Assembly (NCBI RefSeq): GCF_004331345.1
Contig: NZ_SJJZ01000001.1
Location: 868,001-932,000 of the forward strand
Direction: 5' to 3'
Source: Kribbella soli
GTDB taxonomy: Bacteria; Actinomycetota; Actinomycetes; Propionibacteriales; Kribbellaceae
Length of the DNA stretch: 64,000 nt
The position numbers were made by a program, and so were the translations under genes. The notes beneath the pieces were generated by a model, which searched no databases, had not been told where the DNA came from, and saw only the letters and a program-made list of their open reading frames with translations. Position 1 is the stretch's first letter. Every line of letters begins with the position of its first letter. Positions 43,135 through 52,420 of this stretch are shown in pieces.

Positions 43135-43728
43135 ATGGACTCGTTTGCCGATCGAACCAAACGCCGGCTGCGTGACGAGTTGCTGGACGCTGCGCAGGAC
43201 GCCATCGAGACAGGTGGGTACGACGGGCTTCGGATGGCCGAAGTGGCTCGTCGTACCGGGGTGTCCCGGCAGACCGTCTACAACGAGTTCGGCGACAAGT
43301 GGGGCGTACTGGAGGCCGTCGCGGCACGCGAGACCGAGCGGTTCCTGCTGGATGTGAATGCGGCGCTCGCCGAGCAGTCCGATCCGATCGACGGTCTGCG
43401 GGCCGCGGTCGAGCGGGCGCTCACGCTGGCCGGGGAGAACCAGCTGGTGAAGGCGGCGCTGGGCCAGCCGGGATCGGACCAGGCCAGTCAGCTGCTGACG
43501 ACACGGGGACAGCAGGTGCTGGAGCTGGCACACCTTCGGCTGGATGCCCATGTCAGAGAGCACTGGCCGGAGGTTCCCGCAGAGGACGCGACCAGTTGCG
43601 TCGACGTCGCCTTGCGCGTCGTCATCAGCCACATCGTCACCCCGGGCCCTCCCCCGGCGGTGGTGGCGGCGCAGCTGGCTCGCGTCCTCTCGCCCTTCTT
43701 AGCCGAGTCACGGAGGTTGCACGTATGA
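43135..43728 (+). CDS. TetR-family regulator of the R2lox gene
   Basis: 197 aa, ATG start. The HTH region ([49 protein letters not shown]) is typical. The C-terminal domain ([40 protein letters not shown]) resembles TetR proteins that sit upstream of R2lox genes in mycobacteria and relatives. Its stop overlaps the R2lox ATG (ATGA), so the two are translated together. Confidence 0.92.
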   Translation: MDSFADRTKRRLRDELLDAAQDAIETGGYDGLRMAEVARRTGVSRQTVYNEFGDKWGVLEAVAARETERFLLDVNAALAEQSDPIDGLRAAVERALTLAGENQLVKAALGQPGSDQASQLLTTRGQQVLELAHLRLDAHVREHWPEVPAEDATSCVDVALRVVISHIVTPGPPPAVVAAQLARVLSPFLAESRRLHV

Positions 43729-44672
43729 ACGAGCTGCACAGGCAAGGTTTCACCTCGCTCCGGGCCGGTGGGCTGAACTGGGACGCATTGCCGTTGCGGC
43801 TGTTCGACAAGGGCAACCGCAAGTTCTGGAACCCACGCGACATCGACTTCAGCCAGGACGCCAAGGACTGGCAGGAGCTGAGCGACAACGACAAGGACAA
43901 CGCGTTGATGCTCTGCTCGCAGTTCATCGCGGGTGAAGAAGCGGTGACCGAGGACCTGCAGCCGTTCCTGCAGGCGATGGCCGCCGAGGGGCGGTTCGGC
44001 GACGAGATGTACCTGACCCAGTTCTGCTTCGAGGAGGCCAAGCACACCGCGGTCTTCCGGCTCTGGCTGGACGCCGTCGGCGTCACCGAGGACCTGCACC
44101 GGTACGTCGAGAACAACCCGGGCTACCGCGCGATCTTCTACGAGGCGCTGCCGGTCGCGCTCAAGTCGCTGGCCGATGACCCGTCACCGGCCAACCAGGT
44201 CCGCGCATCCGTGACCTACAACCACGTGGTGGAAGGAACTCTGGCGCTCACCGGCTACCACGCCTGGAACCTGCTCTGTACGGCGCGCGGCGTCCTGCCC
44301 GGGATGCAGGAACTGATCCGCCGGATCGGCGACGACGAGCGGCGGCACATGGCGTGGGGCACGTTCACTTGCCGCCGGCACGTCGCCGGGGACGCGTCGA
44401 ACTGGAAGGTCGTCACCGACACGATGGAGGAACTCCTCCCGCACGCGCTGACGCAGATCCAGTGGGCGATGGACAACTCCCCCGCACTCCCGCCGGAGAT
44501 CAACCCGACCGCGTTGATGACGTACGCCGGTGATCGCGCCACCCGCCGGCTCGGTGCGATCGAGTCGGCCGTCGGCGCAGACGTGGCCGGGATCGACTTC
44601 GACTACTCCCCCGAGAAGCTCGAGGACGACTTCGGCGACGAGGACTCAGCCGCGCTCGCGGCGGTTCGCTAA
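43725..44672 (+). CDS. R2-like ligand-binding oxidase (R2lox), Mn/Fe protein
   Basis: 315 aa ferritin-like four-helix protein. Every key residue of M. tuberculosis Rv0233 is found at a constant +3 offset: metal ligands E71, E104, H107, E170, E205 and H208 (in AGEEAV, FEEAKH, HVVEGT and DERRH), plus V74 and Y165, whose counterparts form the Val-Tyr ether cross-link. The family assembles a heterodinuclear Mn/Fe site with a bound fatty acid. It is not a ribonucleotide reductase, despite frequent annotation as NrdF. It is coupled to a TetR regulator, and the 3' end overlaps the convergent MFS gene by 27 bp. Confidence 0.93.
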   Translation: MNELHRQGFTSLRAGGLNWDALPLRLFDKGNRKFWNPRDIDFSQDAKDWQELSDNDKDNALMLCSQFIAGEEAVTEDLQPFLQAMAAEGRFGDEMYLTQFCFEEAKHTAVFRLWLDAVGVTEDLHRYVENNPGYRAIFYEALPVALKSLADDPSPANQVRASVTYNHVVEGTLALTGYHAWNLLCTARGVLPGMQELIRRIGDDERRHMAWGTFTCRRHVAGDASNWKVVTDTMEELLPHALTQIQWAMDNSPALPPEINPTALMTYAGDRATRRLGAIESAVGADVAGIDFDYSPEKLEDDFGDEDSAALAAVR

Positions 44673-45809
44673 TAGAACAAGGAGCGCCGCGGTCGCGAGG
44701 ATCGCGGGAAGCCAGGTGACCGTCGTCGTACCGACGCGGTCGGCGACCTGGCCGCCGGTGAAGGCGCCCAGTGCGATCGATCCGTTGTACACCCCCACCA
44801 GGACAGCGGACGATGATTCGGGGGCACTGGGCGCCGCCGCGTGTCCCCACGCTTGCGTGCTGACACTCGTTCCGCCGTACGCGAGACCCCAGATCACCAG
44901 TAGGACAAGGGATCCGGCGAGGGTGGTGCCGAGCACGGGCATGGCCAGCGCCGTCAGGGCGATGCCTCCGGCGATGACGGTCAGGGCACGCGCCGGGCGG
45001 AGGGCGCCGGTGAGGAAGTTGCCGGCCACGCCCGCCACGCCGTACGCGAGGAGCAGGGTACCGATCAGCGCCGGGCCGGTGTGCGGCTCGAGGAGCGGGC
45101 GGATGTAGGTGTACGCCGCGAAGTGGCCGGTCACGATCAGCGCGACGAGGACCAGGCCGACCCGCACCTGCTTGAGCTGCAGCACTTCCCGTACGTCTGC
45201 CAGCCGGATCGCACGCTCCGGCGGAAGATTGGGCAGGAAGATGCCTAGAGCAACAGTTAGCCCGAGTGCGATCAGGCCGACACCGACGAAGGCCCAGCGC
45301 CAGCCGACGAGTTCACCGACGTACGCGCCGGCCGGAATCCCCAGCACGGAGGCGATTCCGATGCCACTGAAGATGAGTGAGGTGGCTGGTCCGGCAGCGT
45401 GTTCGGGTACGACGCGCCGGGCGAGGCTGACCGTGAAGAGCCAAACGCCGCCGATGGAGATGCCCATCAGGACTCGGGCTGCGATGAAGATCGAGTAGAC
45501 CGGGGCTATTGCCGCGACGAACGCGGCGACGGCGAGCAGCACCATCAGACCGCTCAGTACTGTCCTGCGATCCAACTTGCCGAGCAGTAACGGAAGAACG
45601 GGTGAGGCGACCGCGGACACGATGCCGGTGACGGTGAGGCTCAGGCCGGCGGTGCCTTCGGTGATGTGGAGGGTGTCGCTCAGAGGGGTGAGCAGGCCGA
45701 CCGGGAGCATCTCGGCCGTGACCACGGTGAAGACCGTGGCGGCCATGGTCACGGACGCGGCCCACGCGCGCGCGTCGGTGGCCGGCTGGTCGACGCAGAT
45801 CGTTGTCAT
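44646..45809 (-). CDS. MFS exporter, DHA1/AraJ-type
   Basis: 387 aa from ATG 45809, preceded by TGGAGAC; an upstream in-frame start would run into the LysR operator region. About 12 TM segments are seen. [20 protein letters not shown] is the TM1 signature of the arabinose-efflux/chloramphenicol-resistance DHA1 group. [20 protein letters not shown] (motif A) and [20 protein letters not shown] (motif C) mark it as an exporter. It is divergent from a LysR gene across a perfect 15-bp palindrome and so is probably its target. Confidence 0.9.
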   Translation of the reverse strand: MTTICVDQPATDARAWAASVTMAATVFTVVTAEMLPVGLLTPLSDTLHITEGTAGLSLTVTGIVSAVASPVLPLLLGKLDRRTVLSGLMVLLAVAAFVAAIAPVYSIFIAARVLMGISIGGVWLFTVSLARRVVPEHAAGPATSLIFSGIGIASVLGIPAGAYVGELVGWRWAFVGVGLIALGLTVALGIFLPNLPPERAIRLADVREVLQLKQVRVGLVLVALIVTGHFAAYTYIRPLLEPHTGPALIGTLLLAYGVAGVAGNFLTGALRPARALTVIAGGIALTALAMPVLGTTLAGSLVLLVIWGLAYGGTSVSTQAWGHAAAPSAPESSSAVLVGVYNGSIALGAFTGGQVADRVGTTTVTWLPAILATAALLVLLANRRERG

Positions 45810-45866
45810 GTCTCCAGTGAGCCGCCGCGAGGTGGTGCGGAACAACGGCGATCTGGTCATGCTTGT

Positions 45867-45881
45867 ATTAGCTGAGCTAAT
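45867..45881. promoter_or_regulatory. Palindrome ATTAGC-TGA-GCTAAT in the LysR/MFS divergent promoter
   Basis: A perfect 6+3+6 inverted repeat, 18 bp before the LysR start (after which GGAGG follows) and 58 bp from the MFS start. It contains the T-N11-A arrangement of LysR-type recognition sites. Confidence 0.7.
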
Positions 45882-45898
45882 CGATCGGAGGATCGGCA

Positions 45899-46777
45899 GT
45901 GGCTATCGAGGTCCGTGAACTGGAGTGCTTCCTGGTGTTGTCCGAGGAGCTGCACTTCGGACGTACCGCAGAACGCCTTTACCTCTCGCAGAGCCGGGTC
46001 AGCCAACTGCTGCAGTCGTTGGAACGGCGGATCGGCGGGCCGTTGTTCGAGCGGACCAGCCGCCGGGTGGCGCTGACGCCGCTGGGCAAGGAGCTCCTGA
46101 CGTCACTGCGCCCCGCGTACGCGGCACTGGAGCGCGTGGTCGAGAACGCTCGCGAGTACGCCGCCTGCGTGAAGGGCAAGCTGCGGATCGGGTTCCAGGG
46201 CGCCGCGAACGACGAGATCCTCCGGGCGGTGTCGGCGTTCCAGTCACGCAACCCGAACTGCCTGATCGACGTCTGCGAACTCCCGCTGAACGATCCGTTC
46301 GGAGCGCTCCGTCGCGGCACCGTCGACGCCGCCGTCGTACTGCTGCCGGTCGCCGAGGACGACCTGGTCGTCGGCCCGGTCTTCTCCCGCCACCCGCAAA
46401 CACTCGCGGTCTGCCAACGGCACCGGCTCGCCGAACGGGCCTCGATCGACGCCGAGGACCTGGCCGGCGAGACCCTGATCGCCTTCTCCGGCCCGGCGCC
46501 CGGCTACTGGCGTCAGGCCCAGGCGCCCACCCAAACGCCCAGCGGCGCACTCATCCACCGCGGCCCTGACGTCAACACCCTGCAGGAAGGCCTCTCCCTC
46601 ATCGCCGCCAACCGTGGCGCGATGCTCGTCTGCCAACCCACCGCCGCCCTCAACGGCCGCGCCGGCATCGTCACCGTCCCCCTGACCGGCCTCCCCGACT
46701 CCGCTCTCGCCCTCGTCTGGCGCCGCGGCGAACAGACACCCTCCGTCAGGGCATTCGCCGAACACCTGAAGGCCTAG
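45899..46777 (+). CDS. LysR-family regulator
   Basis: 292 aa, GTG start with GGAGG 8-12 bp upstream. The N-terminal HTH (VRELECFLVLSEELHFGRTA, ERLYLSQSRVSQLLQSLERR, IGGPLFERTSRRVALTPLG) is textbook LysR. The C-terminal co-inducer domain (LRIGFQGAANDEILRAVSAF, LSLIAANRGAMLVCQPTAAL) is complete. It is divergent from a DHA1 exporter with a shared palindrome. The 3' end overlaps the convergent HxlR gene by 4 bp. Confidence 0.93.
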   Translation: MAIEVRELECFLVLSEELHFGRTAERLYLSQSRVSQLLQSLERRIGGPLFERTSRRVALTPLGKELLTSLRPAYAALERVVENAREYAACVKGKLRIGFQGAANDEILRAVSAFQSRNPNCLIDVCELPLNDPFGALRRGTVDAAVVLLPVAEDDLVVGPVFSRHPQTLAVCQRHRLAERASIDAEDLAGETLIAFSGPAPGYWRQAQAPTQTPSGALIHRGPDVNTLQEGLSLIAANRGAMLVCQPTAALNGRAGIVTVPLTGLPDSALALVWRRGEQTPSVRAFAEHLKA

Positions 46778-47211
46778 TCAACCTTGCGTACCTCGGTGTC
46801 AGCCGCGGTGACCATACGGCCGTCGGCGGCGTGTACTTCGAGTGGTCGGAGCGGCTGCTGATCGCGGCGGTCCAGGAGTTGTGAGTGCGGCTCACCGGGG
46901 TCGAAGGCGAAGGCCTCGCCCCACTGGCGCAACGCCACGACGACCGGGAAGAGCGCCTCGCCCTTGGCGGTCAGGACGTACTCGTGCCGCGCCCCGGCCG
47001 GGACGGTCTCGAGAATGCCGTTGTCGACCAGGGATCGCAGCCGCGCGCTGAGGATGTTCTTCGCGACGCCGAGGCTGCGCTGGAAGTCGCCGAACCGTCG
47101 GCTGCCGTCGAACGCGTCCCGCACGATCAGCAACGACCACCAGTCGCCCACCACGTCCACCGACCGCGCAACCGGGCAGCTCTCACCGTCGAACCTGGTC
47201 CGTTTGACCAT
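46774..47211 (-). CDS. HxlR-family regulator
   Basis: 145 aa with AGGAGGTG ahead of the ATG. ESCPVARSVDVVGDWWSLLI, RDAFDGSRRFGDFQRSLGVA, KNILSARLRSLVDNGILETV and the wing YVLTAKGEALFPVVVALRQW follow the HxlR winged-helix template, including the single N-terminal Cys of redox- or electrophile-sensing members. Two matching inverted 17-bp sites lie in the 50-bp gap to the divergent MFS gene. It therefore probably represses both genes. Confidence 0.92.
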   Translation of the reverse strand: MVKRTRFDGESCPVARSVDVVGDWWSLLIVRDAFDGSRRFGDFQRSLGVAKNILSARLRSLVDNGILETVPAGARHEYVLTAKGEALFPVVVALRQWGEAFAFDPGEPHSQLLDRRDQQPLRPLEVHAADGRMVTAADTEVRKVD

Positions 47212-47223
47212 CCCACACCTCCT

Positions 47224-47269
47224 GGTTGCAACATGCTACCAACTCCTCTTACGGTAGCAACATGCAACC
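47224..47269. promoter_or_regulatory. Paired HxlR operators overlapping the MFS start codon
   Basis: GGTTGCAACATGCTACC (47224-47240) and, in opposite orientation, GGTAGCAACATGCAACC (47253-47269) are near-identical when one is reverse-complemented (2 differences in 17). Each contains GTAGC/GTTGC half sites. The second site includes the ATG of the MFS gene (47262), so repression could block a leaderless transcript directly. Confidence 0.82.
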
Positions 47270-48404
47270 AAACAGGCTGCTTCTCGCAGCAGCGGCCGGC
47301 ATCGCGGTCGCCACCGTGTACTTCGCTCAGCCGCTCCTCGTCACGATGGGCAGCGACCTCGGCATCGCGCCCGGGACGGTCGGCGTCATCGTCACCGTGA
47401 CGCAGATCGGGTACGGCCTCGGTCTGTTCTTCCTCGTCCCGTTGAGCGATCTGCTCGACCGCCGACGACTCGTCCAGGTCCAGTTCCTGCTGCTGGCAGT
47501 CGCGCTGCTCGCCACTGCTCTCGCCAGGAACGCGGCGATGTTGATGATCGGACTCGCCGCCGTCGGCGCACTTGCGGTCGTTACCCAGTCCTTGGTCGTG
47601 CTCGGCGCCGCGCTGAGCGATCCGGCCGAGCGCGGCCGCACGGTCGGCACCATCACCAGCGGCATCGTGCTCGGCATCCTGCTGGCCCGCACCGCGTCCG
47701 GAGTCCTCACCGACCTCGCCGGCTGGCGTGCTGTTTACCTGACCGCATGCGCGTTGTGCCTACTGATGACGTTGCTGCTGAACGGTTCCGCGCCACGATC
47801 CAGGAGCGGACTGAGGTACGGCGCTCTGCTCCGATCGACGACCGCGCTGTGGCGGACCGAGCCCTTGTTCCGCGAGAGCGCGATCCGCGCATTCTTCATC
47901 TTCGCGTCGTTCTCCACCCTCTGGAGCTCGGTCACCCTGCCGCTGTCCGAGCGTTCGTTGTCGCACACCGAGATCGGTGCGTTCGGTCTGATCGGCGCAG
48001 CCGGCGCACTCGCTGCCGGTCCGGCCGGACGGCTCGCGGATCGAGGGTACGGACGTGTCGTGACAACGGCCGCTTCGGTGCTGTTGGCAACGAGTTGGCT
48101 GATCACCGTCTGGACGCCGAGATCCCTGGTGGCGTTGGCGATCGGCACGATCCTGCTCGACCTCGCCGTACAGGCTGTGCACGTCACCAATCAGAGCCGG
48201 ATCTACCCGCTCCGGCCGGAGGCGGGCGGCCGGATCATCGGCGGCTACATGATCTTCTACTCACTCGGCAGCGGCACCGGCGCGATCGCATCGACCATGC
48301 TCTACGAACGCGCCGGCTGGACCGGCGTATGCATCCTCGGCGCAGCCTTCGGGCTGGGCTCCGTACTCACAACGGCCCGGGTATCCGCACCGCTCACCCG
48401 ATGA
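47262..48404 (+). CDS. MFS transporter
   Basis: 380 aa, with ATG inside an operator. Twelve hydrophobic segments are seen, from AAAAGIAVATVYFAQPLLVT MG to VCILGAAFGLGSVLTTARVS. Motif-A-like LSDLLDRRRLVQVQFLLLAV and the TM5 region TSGIVLGILLARTASGVLTD are characteristic of the YgaY/inner-membrane DHA1 exporter subgroup. Divergence from an HxlR gene with paired operators suggests induction by a toxic compound. The end overlaps the convergent secreted-protein gene by 11 bp. Confidence 0.9.
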   Translation: MQPNRLLLAAAAGIAVATVYFAQPLLVTMGSDLGIAPGTVGVIVTVTQIGYGLGLFFLVPLSDLLDRRRLVQVQFLLLAVALLATALARNAAMLMIGLAAVGALAVVTQSLVVLGAALSDPAERGRTVGTITSGIVLGILLARTASGVLTDLAGWRAVYLTACALCLLMTLLLNGSAPRSRSGLRYGALLRSTTALWRTEPLFRESAIRAFFIFASFSTLWSSVTLPLSERSLSHTEIGAFGLIGAAGALAAGPAGRLADRGYGRVVTTAASVLLATSWLITVWTPRSLVALAIGTILLDLAVQAVHVTNQSRIYPLRPEAGGRIIGGYMIFYSLGSGTGAIASTMLYERAGWTGVCILGAAFGLGSVLTTARVSAPLTR

Positions 48405-48972
48405 TGGCGAGGATCTTGTCGCAGAAGTTCTCGTCGGTCGCGTTGCCTTCCTGACCGACGACCTTCACATCTCCCAGCGAGTCGATGAACTCGTCGTCGG
48501 ACGGGTCCGCGGGAGTACCGCCGTTGTCCACCAGGATGTCGAACCACACGGCCCCGCTGTCCTGAAGGACCAGCCTGCCGCGGGAGTCGAACCATCTGTC
48601 ACCGGCCGTCTCACGGATCCGGATCGTCAGGGTGCCGTCCCCGTTGTCGGTCACCTGGGTGTCCTTGTGCACCAAATCGAGCACATGAGTCACGACCTTG
48701 CCGTTGGACAGGTTCGTCAGGGTGTTGGTCAGGTGCGAGTTCTCCCGGAAGTAGGGCAGTCCGCCTCTCGGGTTCGTGCGGTACTGGAACGATCCCCAGT
48801 TCGTGAAGTCGAAGTGCACGTCGTCCCCGCTGCCGCAGAAGTCCTCGATCACGCCGTTGCCGGCGTCCTCGAAGTGTCCGCGCTCGATCGGTGCGGCCGA
48901 CGCCGGGACGGCGACCGTCATCGCGAGCAGGGCGGCCGCGCAGGCCATGGGTGTTCGATGTCGCAACTTCAT
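48394..48972 (-). CDS. Small secreted protein of unknown function
   Basis: 192 aa. A clear Sec signal peptide (MKLRHRTPMACAAALLAMTV, then AVPASAAPIE) is followed by a beta-rich extracellular domain (VHFDFTNWGSFQYRTNPRGG, LTIRIRETAGDRWFDSRGRL, VWFDILVDNGGTPADPSDDE). Two Cys (EDFCGSG near the start, NFCDKIL near the end) could form a disulfide. Proteins of this type are frequent in Streptomyces-like genomes without assigned function. I do not recognise a named domain. Confidence 0.75.
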   Translation of the reverse strand: MKLRHRTPMACAAALLAMTVAVPASAAPIERGHFEDAGNGVIEDFCGSGDDVHFDFTNWGSFQYRTNPRGGLPYFRENSHLTNTLTNLSNGKVVTHVLDLVHKDTQVTDNGDGTLTIRIRETAGDRWFDSRGRLVLQDSGAVWFDILVDNGGTPADPSDDEFIDSLGDVKVVGQEGNATDENFCDKILAIIG

Positions 48973-49074
48973 GGATGGTGCCCCCTAGTCAGTACTGCTC
49001 CCCCCACGAACGCGCCCCGTTCGCGACACGTGACTTACCACCCACCGTCCCAGGCGACGGCACACCCGTACAGG

Positions 49075-50703
49075 TCACAGCCCCAGGAGTTCGACGGACT
49101 TCTCGCGCATCTCGACCTTGCGGATCTTGCCGGTGACGGTCATCGGGAAGTCGTCGACGAGCAGGACGTAGCGCGGGATCTTGAAGTGCGCGAGTTTGCC
49201 GGTGGCGAAGGCCTTCACGGCTTCCGCGTCAAGCGGGTCCATGCCTGGCTTGAGTTTGATCCAGGCGCAGAGTTCCTCGCCGTACTTCTCGTCGGGGACA
49301 CCAATGATCTGGACGTCGGCGATCGACGGGTGCGTGTAGAGGAACTCCTCGATCTCCCGCGGGTACACGTTCTCGCCGCCGCGGATGACCATGTCCTTGA
49401 TCCGGCCGACGATGTTCACGTACCCGTCCGCGCGCATCGTCGCGAGATCGCCGGTGTGCATCCAGCGCGCCTCGTCGATCGCCTCCGCGGTCTTCTCCAA
49501 CTCGTCCCAGTACCCGAGCATCACGGAGTACCCGCGGGTGCACAGCTCGCCGGGCTCACCTCGTTCGACGACGAGCCCGGTCGCCGGGTCGACGAGCTTC
49601 ACCTCGACATGCGGCATCACGCGGCCGACCGTCGACGTACGGCGGTCCAGGTCGTCGTCCCGCCTGGTCTGCGTGGACACCGGTGACGTCTCGGTCATGC
49701 CGTAGCAGATCGCGACCTCGGCCATGTGCATGTCCGCGACGCACCGCTTCATCACCTCGATCGGGCACGGCGATCCGGCCATCACGCCGGTCCGCAACGA
49801 CGTCAGGTCGTAGTCCGCGAAGTCCGGCAGCCCGAGTTCGGCGATGAACATCGTCGGTACGCCGTACAGCCCGGTGCACCGTTCGTCCTGAACGGCTTTG
49901 AGCGTCGCGGCCGGGTCGAACGCCGGCCCCGGGATCACCATGCACGCGCCGTGCGTGGTGCAGCCGAGGTTGCCCATCACCATGCCGAAGCAGTGGTAGA
50001 ACGGCACCGGGATACACAGCCGGTCATCGGCGGTGAACGCGATCGTCTCGGTGACGAAGAAGCCGTTGTTCAGGATGTTGTGGTGGCTGAGCGTCGCGCC
50101 CTTCGGGAATCCCGTCGTACCGCTGGTGTACTGGATGTTGATCGGGTCGTCGAACGACAGCTCCGCCTCGCGCGCGTGCAGGTCGTCGAGCGGGATCCGC
50201 GCGGCGTCGTCGCGCAGAGCGTCCCAGTCGCCGGTGCCGAGGTAGATCGTCTCCTCGAGCGCGGGGCAGTTCGGGCGCACCTCCTCGACCATCGCGCGGT
50301 AGTTGCTGGTCTTGAACTCGGTCGCGGAGACGAGCAGCCGGACGCCGGACTGGTTCAGCGCGTAGGCCAGCTCGTGGGTGCGGTACGCCGGGTTGATGTT
50401 CACCAGGATCGCGCCCATCAGCGCGGTGGCGTACTGCGTGATCGTCCATTCGGCCTGGTTCGGGGCCCAGACGCCGACCCGATCGCCCTTCGCGATCCCG
50501 CGGGCCATCAGTCCGCGTGCGACCAGTTCGACCTCGGCGCCGAACTCGTCGTACGTCCAGCGCCGTCCGGTCTGCACCTCCACGAGCGCCTCGCGGTCGC
50601 CGTACGTGCCGATCGTGCGTCTCAGGTTCGCGCCGATCGTCTCGCCCAGCAACGGAACCTCGGACACCCCGGACGCGTACGACGGCTGGCTCATGGTTGC
50701 CAT
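49075..50703 (-). CDS. AMP-dependent acyl-CoA synthetase (fatty acid/AMP ligase)
   Basis: 542 aa from ATG 50703 (MATMSQP); ATG 50694 is equally possible. Signatures: P-loop [16 protein letters not shown], adenine motif [12 protein letters not shown], hinge [20 protein letters not shown] and the catalytic lysine region [13 protein letters not shown]. It activates medium- or long-chain acids to acyl-CoA via acyl-AMP in the cytosol, probably feeding beta-oxidation. It stands alone. A 26-bp perfect-arm hairpin lies 25 bp upstream of its start. Confidence 0.93.
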   Translation of the reverse strand: MATMSQPSYASGVSEVPLLGETIGANLRRTIGTYGDREALVEVQTGRRWTYDEFGAEVELVARGLMARGIAKGDRVGVWAPNQAEWTITQYATALMGAILVNINPAYRTHELAYALNQSGVRLLVSATEFKTSNYRAMVEEVRPNCPALEETIYLGTGDWDALRDDAARIPLDDLHAREAELSFDDPINIQYTSGTTGFPKGATLSHHNILNNGFFVTETIAFTADDRLCIPVPFYHCFGMVMGNLGCTTHGACMVIPGPAFDPAATLKAVQDERCTGLYGVPTMFIAELGLPDFADYDLTSLRTGVMAGSPCPIEVMKRCVADMHMAEVAICYGMTETSPVSTQTRRDDDLDRRTSTVGRVMPHVEVKLVDPATGLVVERGEPGELCTRGYSVMLGYWDELEKTAEAIDEARWMHTGDLATMRADGYVNIVGRIKDMVIRGGENVYPREIEEFLYTHPSIADVQIIGVPDEKYGEELCAWIKLKPGMDPLDAEAVKAFATGKLAHFKIPRYVLLVDDFPMTVTGKIRKVEMREKSVELLGL

Positions 50704-50727
50704 GTTCACGCCGGTCAGATGCCTCTG

Positions 50728-50837
50728 CAAGGGGCTGTTGCCTCGCCCCCTGCAGTCGCGAGCAGGTGCTCGGGGGTGTAGCGAGATGCGCCGCCGAGTG
50801 CCGCGCAGCACGCAGGGGGCGAGGCAACAGCCCCTTG
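50728..50837. repeat. Long-arm hairpin element, class 3 copy J
   Basis: Perfect 26-bp arms (50728-50753 and 50812-50837; the left arm starts CAAGGGGCTGTTGCCTCGCC) enclose a 58-nt loop. The loop holds GTAGCGAG, then seven bases, then GCCGAGTGCCGCGCAG. These are the same two blocks as in the element at 4631-4717, whose arms are unrelated. It lies in the divergent promoter region of the acyl-CoA synthetase and the nuclease. Confidence 0.88.
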
Positions 50838-50956
50838 GGGGCACGCGCGGCAGGAAACAGGGAGTGGACGGCAAGCAATGTCCTTACCAACTCTCTGTCA
50901 TCTTCGGTCGCAGAGCGTGGTTGGACGGCTACCTTGGAGTGGAAAGGTGTGAGGCG

Positions 50957-52420
50957 ATGGGCCGATCGGTGGAAGGTCACGCCCGCAGCGACCGTCCGCC
51001 CGGGCGTACTGCCGAAGCGGCGCAACGTACCGCTGCGGTACAGGAACGCGTCCAGGTTCTGAACGGCATCCTGGCCGACGCGCTGGCCGTCGATGTCCAC
51101 GGCACCGATCTGCAGAGCCTGAAACGGGCACCGCGACGCGCGCCGCCGACCGTGTCGCCGGCCGATCTCGAGGCGCATCCCGGACCTGTCTGGGGTGCGT
51201 TCGTGCCGCACCCGCCGGGCCGGTTCCGCTGGTGGGGCGCCGAGCGCAGGTTCGCGCGTCGACTCGCCGACGCGGAGGACCGGTTCGCGGAGGCGATCGA
51301 ACGGCACCGCGCCTACGAGGAGGCCCGCCGGGAGCGGACCGCGCGCGCCGTCCGGGAGCAGGCCGAGCACCAGCGCCGGCTCGACGAGGCGACCGCGGAA
51401 CAGCACGCGCGGATCGACGCGTACGAACGCGCGGTGCAGAACCACGACCGGGCCGCCGTGACGCGCTACTTCACGAAGGCGCTGGACCGGGTACCCGAGC
51501 CGCTGGACTTTCCACGCCGGCGCAAGGTCGGGTACGTCCCCGAGTCGACACTGCTCGCGGTGGAGTGGGATCTACCCGACGTCAGCGTCGTGCCGGCTGA
51601 GGCGTCGTACCGCTATGACCGTGCGGTGGATGCAGTGCTGGCCGTTCCGCGGGAGCAGGTGGAGCTGCGGCGGCTGTATCAACAGCTGGTGGCGCAGCTG
51701 GCGTTGCGGGCGCTACATCTGGTCTTCGGGAGTGACAGGTACGGCGTGGTCGAGACGGTCGTGTTCAACGGGATGGTGGAGTCAGTGGACCTCACTACTG
51801 GGCAGACCGTGCGGCCGTGCCTCATCACGTTGCGGGCGACGCGGGAGCAGTACCAGGCGCTGGTGCTGGACCAGCTCGACCCGGTGGCCTGCGTACGGCA
51901 CTACTTCGCTGCTGAGGTGTCACAGCACCCGGAGGAGCTGCAGCCGGTGGAGCCGGTGCTGGAGTTCGACCTGACTGATCCGCGCACTGTCGAGGCAGTG
52001 GACGTGATCAGCGAGATCGACGCCCGCCCGAACCTGCTGGAGCTCAGCCCGGAGTCCTTCGAGCACCTGGTCCACAACCTGCTGACGCGGATGGGCCTGG
52101 AGACCAGGTTGTTCCGGCGCGGCACGGACGGCGGGATCGACTGCGTGGCCTACGACCCGCGGCCGATCACCGGCGGCAAGTTCGTCGTCCAGGCGAAGCT
52201 CTGGACCCGCACCGTGCCACCGTCGGCCGTCCGCGACCTCTTCGGCACTGTCCTCGACGCCGGCGCCACCAAAGGCATCCTCATCACCACCTCCGGCTTC
52301 GGCCCCACCAGCTACCAGTTCGCCAACGGCAAACCCCTCCAACTAATAGACGGCACCGCCCTACTGTCCCTCTGCCACGAACACGACATCCCCGCCCGCA
52401 TCATCCCCCGAGCTAGTTGA
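50957..52420 (+). CDS. Mrr-like restriction endonuclease with coiled-coil N-terminal region
   Basis: 487 aa from ATG 50957, with GGAAAGG upstream. Residues ~95-165 are a charged coiled coil (ADAEDRFAEAIERHRAYEEA onwards). A middle domain (~185-340) has no recognised fold. Residues ~364-466 are an Mrr_cat (PF04471) nuclease: SPESFEHLVHNLLTRMGLE, RRGTDGGIDCV (D395) and VVQAKLW, in which Q412-x-K414 replaces the usual E/QxK. Mrr-type enzymes cut modified or foreign DNA; the family also includes housekeeping forms in actinobacteria. No methylase accompanies it. It overlaps the convergent DUF6454 gene by 8 bp. Confidence 0.85.
   Translation: MGRSVEGHARSDRPPGRTAEAAQRTAAVQERVQVLNGILADALAVDVHGTDLQSLKRAPRRAPPTVSPADLEAHPGPVWGAFVPHPPGRFRWWGAERRFARRLADAEDRFAEAIERHRAYEEARRERTARAVREQAEHQRRLDEATAEQHARIDAYERAVQNHDRAAVTRYFTKALDRVPEPLDFPRRRKVGYVPESTLLAVEWDLPDVSVVPAEASYRYDRAVDAVLAVPREQVELRRLYQQLVAQLALRALHLVFGSDRYGVVETVVFNGMVESVDLTTGQTVRPCLITLRATREQYQALVLDQLDPVACVRHYFAAEVSQHPEELQPVEPVLEFDLTDPRTVEAVDVISEIDARPNLLELSPESFEHLVHNLLTRMGLETRLFRRGTDGGIDCVAYDPRPITGGKFVVQAKLWTRTVPPSAVRDLFGTVLDAGATKGILITTSGFGPTSYQFANGKPLQLIDGTALLSLCHEHDIPARIIPRAS

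Noticed and set aside
43725..44672. Ribonucleotide reductase beta subunit (NrdF)
   Set aside because: Residue pattern including Val74/Tyr165 matches R2lox; there is no radical-transfer C-terminus and no nrdE or nrdI neighbour.
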